From positions 14,369 to 59,136 of the forward strand of contig JAFLSM010000009.1 in NCBI GenBank assembly GCA_022510955.1: 44,768 nt of DNA, in the 5' to 3' direction. Below, in pieces: positions 42,495 to 44,768 of the stretch (positions within the stretch are counted from its first letter, which is position 1; each line of letters opens with the position of its first letter). The stretch comes from Ruminococcus sp. Lineage in GTDB: Bacteria > Bacillota > Clostridia > Oscillospirales > Acutalibacteraceae. The translations under genes were made by a program, and so were the position numbers. The notes under the pieces are model-generated. The model worked only from the letters and a program-made list of their open reading frames with translations. It did not search any database and was not told the origin of the DNA.

Positions 42495-42566
42495 TTATTC
42501 TTTATTTGGTGGAAGGCTCCGTTTAAAGTCTTTAATCTGCATTATAAAAGGTTTTGTGACTTTCAT
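42495..42566 (-). CDS. 23-aa peptide gene with consensus promoter
   Basis: ATG at 42566 with GGAGG 8 bases upstream; peptide MKVTKPFIMQIKDFKRSLPP then NKE, cationic with a Pro-Pro near the end, no Cys. The promoter (TTGACA-17-TATAAT) is the best in the window with no other gene downstream. No family recognised. It could be a signalling peptide, a RiPP-like precursor or a leader ORF. Confidence 0.5.
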   Translation of the reverse strand: MKVTKPFIMQIKDFKRSLPPNKE

Positions 42567-42601
42567 TTTTGTTGCCTCCTTATGTCCTTTTCTTTGTCTA
42601 T

Positions 42602-42630
42602 ATTATACTAAGTTTTTTCAACATTGTCAA
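42602..42630 (-). promoter_or_regulatory. Consensus promoter of the 23-aa peptide gene
   Basis: Minus strand TTGACA (42625-42630), 17-base spacer, TATAAT (42602-42607), about 36 bases upstream of the ATG. Confidence 0.85.
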
Positions 42631-42720
42631 TAGTTTTATTAAATATTTTTAATAAAATACTGCACAATCATATAAAATCTATTTTGTGCTTAATCACAAC
42701 ATCACTGTTCAAAGCACACA

Positions 42721-42762
42721 AAAAGGAGCCTGTGGGCTGTACCTATTCGATCAGATAGAGTT
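42721..42762 (+). repeat. R2 structured repeat, copy D (left part only)
   Basis: AAAAGGAGCCTGTGGGCTGT then ACCTATTCGATCAGATAGAG aligns with the left 45 bases of copies A and B (AAAAGCAGCC.GTGGGCTGC, ACCTATTCGAG). The hairpin keeps AGCC-TGTG-GGCT. The right half is absent. Confidence 0.55.
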
Positions 42763-42818
42763 TATTCTTTATAAATCTTATGTTAATTACTGTTTTAGAG
42801 CAATACATATAAAGCAAA

Positions 42819-42853
42819 AAACATCCCTACAATTTTTTGCAGAGATGTTTTTG
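42819..42853 (-). terminator. Terminator of the surface protein gene
   Basis: On the minus strand ACATCTCTGC pairs with GTAGGGATGT around an A-rich loop and is followed by TTTTTTG. It lies about 43 bases after the stop codon. Confidence 0.8.
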
Positions 42854-42895
42854 ATTTTTCATTTAATTTTTATGTAATATGTAAATTATTATATA

Positions 42896-44041
42896 TTATA
42901 CATTAAGCTTTCTTCTGTAAAAATACATTGTAACAACTGCACCTGAGATGAGCACAAGTAAAATTATTGCAGGAGTTACCTCACCTGTCTGGATTGCTCC
43001 ATTGTTTGAGTTTGCTTTATTTGGTGTGTCTGAGGTTGATGACTTGTCACCGTTTTTGTCAGGAGAATCCGGAGTTGAATTTTTATCAACAGATGTTGTA
43101 GGGGTTAAATCACCTGCTTCTGCAAATGTTATAACATAATCAAAATCAACACTCTCAAAATCATCTGTATAAACAGTTCCGATAGCATAATAATGACCGG
43201 CTCTAAGAGGAACAGCATCATTTACGAAGTGATAAAAAGTAATATCAAAGGAAGCATTGTCCTCATCAAAGGTTACGAGCTCACCTGTTTCTTTATCCTT
43301 GAGTGTTACCGTCATACCTGTTGTATCAACATCAACTGTTTCAATAACAATCTCGTTATCATCTTCATCATACATAAAAATCTCGTATACATCTTCACCT
43401 ATAATATAAGGTCTGTCGCTCGGATTGTTATATGATACAAATTCATATTTGCTTTCCTGCTCTGAAAAATCATCATCTTCGACAAGCGTGATTGTATATG
43501 ATGTTTTAAAGCCTTCATAAGTTACATCAACTGTATATTCACGGTAGATAAGATTTGAAATCTCATTTACAAGATTTTCGAACTCTTCATCACTTAAATC
43601 TTCAAAATCAATATCTTCATATTTTTTTAATTCACTAAATCTAAAAGGATCAGCAACACTCCATTCGCAATCTTCATTATTAACAACTGATTCTACCATG
43701 TGATTATTATAGTATGCAATAAGATTAGCACCTTCATAATCAACATTAATATTAATTGATCCCTCATCAATAAGATTCTCGAAAAACTCCTCAAGCTCCT
43801 CAGATGACATATCTTCAAACACATCTTCTGTCAATTTTAAATCGCCTAAATAATAGTCGCAATCATCCAATGTGTATTTAAGCTTGTCCGGTAACTTTGA
43901 TAGTTCAATCCCCTCCATCTCAAGTGCCTCGTCGCTCGTAGCACTTGTAGATGCAAACGAATTACCTGTTGATGCAAACGCAACAGACGAAAAACTAACT
44001 GCCATAGTTGCTGTCAGCAAAAATGATAAAATCTTTTTCAT
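42896..44041 (-). CDS. Secreted acidic surface protein with sortase-like C-terminus
   Basis: A 381-aa protein. Signal peptide 1-24 (KKILSFLLTATMAVSFSSVAFA). The ectodomain is very acidic, with clusters such as DMSSEELEEFFENLIDEG and DFEDLSDEEFENLVNEI. A Ser/Thr/Pro/Asp/Asn linker (about 310-345) leads to AIQTGE, a hydrophobic helix (VTPAIILLVLISGAVVTMYF) and YRRK, the layout of sortase-anchored proteins although the Leu-Pro of LPxTG is absent. No known domain recognised in the ectodomain. Confidence 0.75.
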   Translation of the reverse strand: MKKILSFLLTATMAVSFSSVAFASTGNSFASTSATSDEALEMEGIELSKLPDKLKYTLDDCDYYLGDLKLTEDVFEDMSSEELEEFFENLIDEGSININVDYEGANLIAYYNNHMVESVVNNEDCEWSVADPFRFSELKKYEDIDFEDLSDEEFENLVNEISNLIYREYTVDVTYEGFKTSYTITLVEDDDFSEQESKYEFVSYNNPSDRPYIIGEDVYEIFMYDEDDNEIVIETVDVDTTGMTVTLKDKETGELVTFDEDNASFDITFYHFVNDAVPLRAGHYYAIGTVYTDDFESVDFDYVITFAEAGDLTPTTSVDKNSTPDSPDKNGDKSSTSDTPNKANSNNGAIQTGEVTPAIILLVLISGAVVTMYFYRRKLNV

Positions 44042-44088
44042 AACTTTTCCTCCTTAGATTATAAAAATTGTTCGTTTATTTCGTTTAT

Positions 44089-44117
44089 ACAATAAAACAT
44101 ATGTGTTATTTTGTCAA
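44089..44117 (-). promoter_or_regulatory. Promoter of the surface protein gene
   Basis: Minus strand TTGACA (44112-44117), 17-base spacer, TATTGT (44089-44094), about 48 bases before the start codon; AAGGAGG precedes the ATG. Confidence 0.6.
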
Positions 44118-44274
44118 TATATATTCACTTTTTGTCATCATTTAAACGAGTTATTTTTCAACAACTTTATGTATTATATTTTATCAGACAATAAAATTTT
44201 TGTCAGCTATTAGTGTATATTTTTCCTCCTTTTGAGTACATTTATATCATACAGTATATATGAGGTGTATGCTA

Positions 44275-44589
44275 ATGGTTGACTTTGGAATACGATTAAA
44301 AGACTTAAGAAAAAAACATAATCTGACACAACAACAGGTTGCAGACCGTGTGTAGGTGAGCAAATCAATGGTGTCAAGCTATGAACTCGGCACACGCTCA
44401 CCATCATATGAGGTGCTGATAAAACTTTCACGGCTCTTTGGAGTTACAACTGATTATCTGCTTGGTGTTGACAATAAGAAAACTATTGATGCAAGCGGAT
44501 TGTCCGATAAGCAAATCGGAATAATTATTTCACTAATAGAAGAAATGGCAAATAGACAGCATGATATTGCCTCCAATCCGAACAGATAA
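44275..44589 (+). pseudogene. XRE-family regulator interrupted by an amber codon
   Basis: The frame from ATG 44275 (GAGGTG 7 bases upstream) reads MVDFGIRLKDLRKKHNLTQQ, QVADRV, TAG (44353-44355), then VSKSMVSSYELGTRSPSYEV, LIKLSRLFGVTTDYLLGVD, ending at 44589. It is a complete Cro/C1-type HTH protein of about 104 aa except for the stop, which falls where relatives have Gly or Trp (a TGG to TAG change would explain it). The downstream GTG at 44356 lacks a Shine-Dalgarno and would drop half of the HTH. Likely a recent pseudogene, unless the codon is read through. Confidence 0.75.
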
Positions 44590-44669
44590 ATTCATTTGTT
44601 ATGGTGTTTAGTTTTATATAACTTTAATCCCAACAGTTATATAGAAGCAATTTCATATAGAAAAAAAGA

Positions 44670-44696
44670 GGACGCTTAAGTTTACCCTAAGCGTCC
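44670..44696 (-). terminator. Terminator for a minus-strand gene entering from the right
   Basis: GGACGCTTA (44670-44678) pairs with TAAGCGTCC (44688-44696); the minus strand continues CTCTTTTTTTC. It would end a transcript from beyond the window edge. Confidence 0.65.
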
Positions 44697-44717
44697 AAAA
44701 ATTTCTTATTAAATTAT

Positions 44718-44753
44718 GGCTCTATAATAAAAGTTGGGGTAACAAATAGAGCC
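44718..44753. repeat. Inverted repeat at window edge, possible IS end
   Basis: GGCTCTAT (44718-44725) and ATAGAGCC (44746-44753) flank GTTGGGGTAAC. GGCTCT-type termini are reminiscent of ISL3-family insertion sequences, but the element is cut by the window end and no transposase is visible. Confidence 0.3.
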
Positions 44754-44768
44754 TACAAAAATAAAAAT

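Noticed and set aside
41953..42762. R2 copies D and E as one element split by an insertion
   Set aside because: D carries the left half and E the right half, but E lies to the left of D in the same orientation, which a simple insertion cannot produce.
44230..44262. TTGAGT-17-TATATA as the XRE gene promoter
   Set aside because: Transcription would start at or after the GAGGTG Shine-Dalgarno, so it could not give a normal mRNA leader.

Overview
The window is a low-GC (roughly 37-40%) Bacillota/Clostridia chromosome segment. It most likely comes from a Ruminococcus-like member of the Oscillospiraceae/Ruminococcaceae. The evidence is clostridial-style synteny (phoH-ybeY-dgkA-era-yqzL-recO; ylxM-ffh-rpsP-khpA), Shine-Dalgarno sequences of the AGGAGG type throughout, and type-I dockerin modules together with a cohesin-like lipoprotein, a combination typical of ruminococci. 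The genus is an inference.

Layout. (1) 1-4.6 kb, plus strand: a tightly overlapping trio (cyclase, HAD phosphatase, QueH), a NUDIX hydrolase, then an SdpR-SdpI-YhfC membrane module with its own promoter and operator-like repeats. (2) 4.6-12.9 kb, minus strand: housekeeping genes mutS2, rhomboid protease, recO, yqzL, a nucleoside phosphorylase, era, dgkA, ybeY, phoH. (3) 13.3-15.9 kb, plus strand: ylxM-ffh, then rpsP-khpA behind a strongly folded leader. (4) 16.1-18.1 kb, minus: pyk-aroK. (5) 18.3-23.0 kb: a surface cluster of a dockerin-bearing CotH-family protein, a cohesin-like lipoprotein with a very Asn-rich linker, and a dockerin-bearing GH25 lysozyme. (6) 23.1-41.1 kb: an accessory region, mostly minus strand, with two complete two-component/ABC-exporter systems in different gene order and three small regulator-led cassettes (TetR-flavodoxin-membrane protein; PadR-permease-prefix-DUF4825; AraC-transglutaminase). 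This region is littered with decayed mobile-element genes: a TnpV relic and a small element-associated ORF at the left edge, at least four broken cysteine-rich KTR gene copies between the cassettes, and the tail of a serine recombinase at the right edge. (7) 41.2-44.8 kb: low-molecular-weight phosphatase, a structured AT-rich intergenic region containing a 23-aa peptide gene with a consensus promoter, a surface protein with a sortase-like tail, an XRE regulator broken by an amber codon, and a possible IS end.

Functional reading. Both two-component/ABC systems have tandem 11-bp direct repeats overlapping the -35 region of the predicted ABC promoter, so each response regulator probably controls its neighbouring exporter. 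The dockerin/cohesin cluster suggests that a lysozyme and a CotH protein could be docked on a membrane-anchored cohesin. Two non-coding repeat families not explained by genes are present. One is a roughly 53-bp element (R1, four copies). The other is a roughly 100-bp element (R2, two full copies, one decayed copy and two partial copies) that repeatedly abuts the T-tract of a rho-independent terminator and carries its own terminator-like hairpin; it may be a small RNA or a terminator-targeting mobile repeat. No rRNA, tRNA or CRISPR array was seen.
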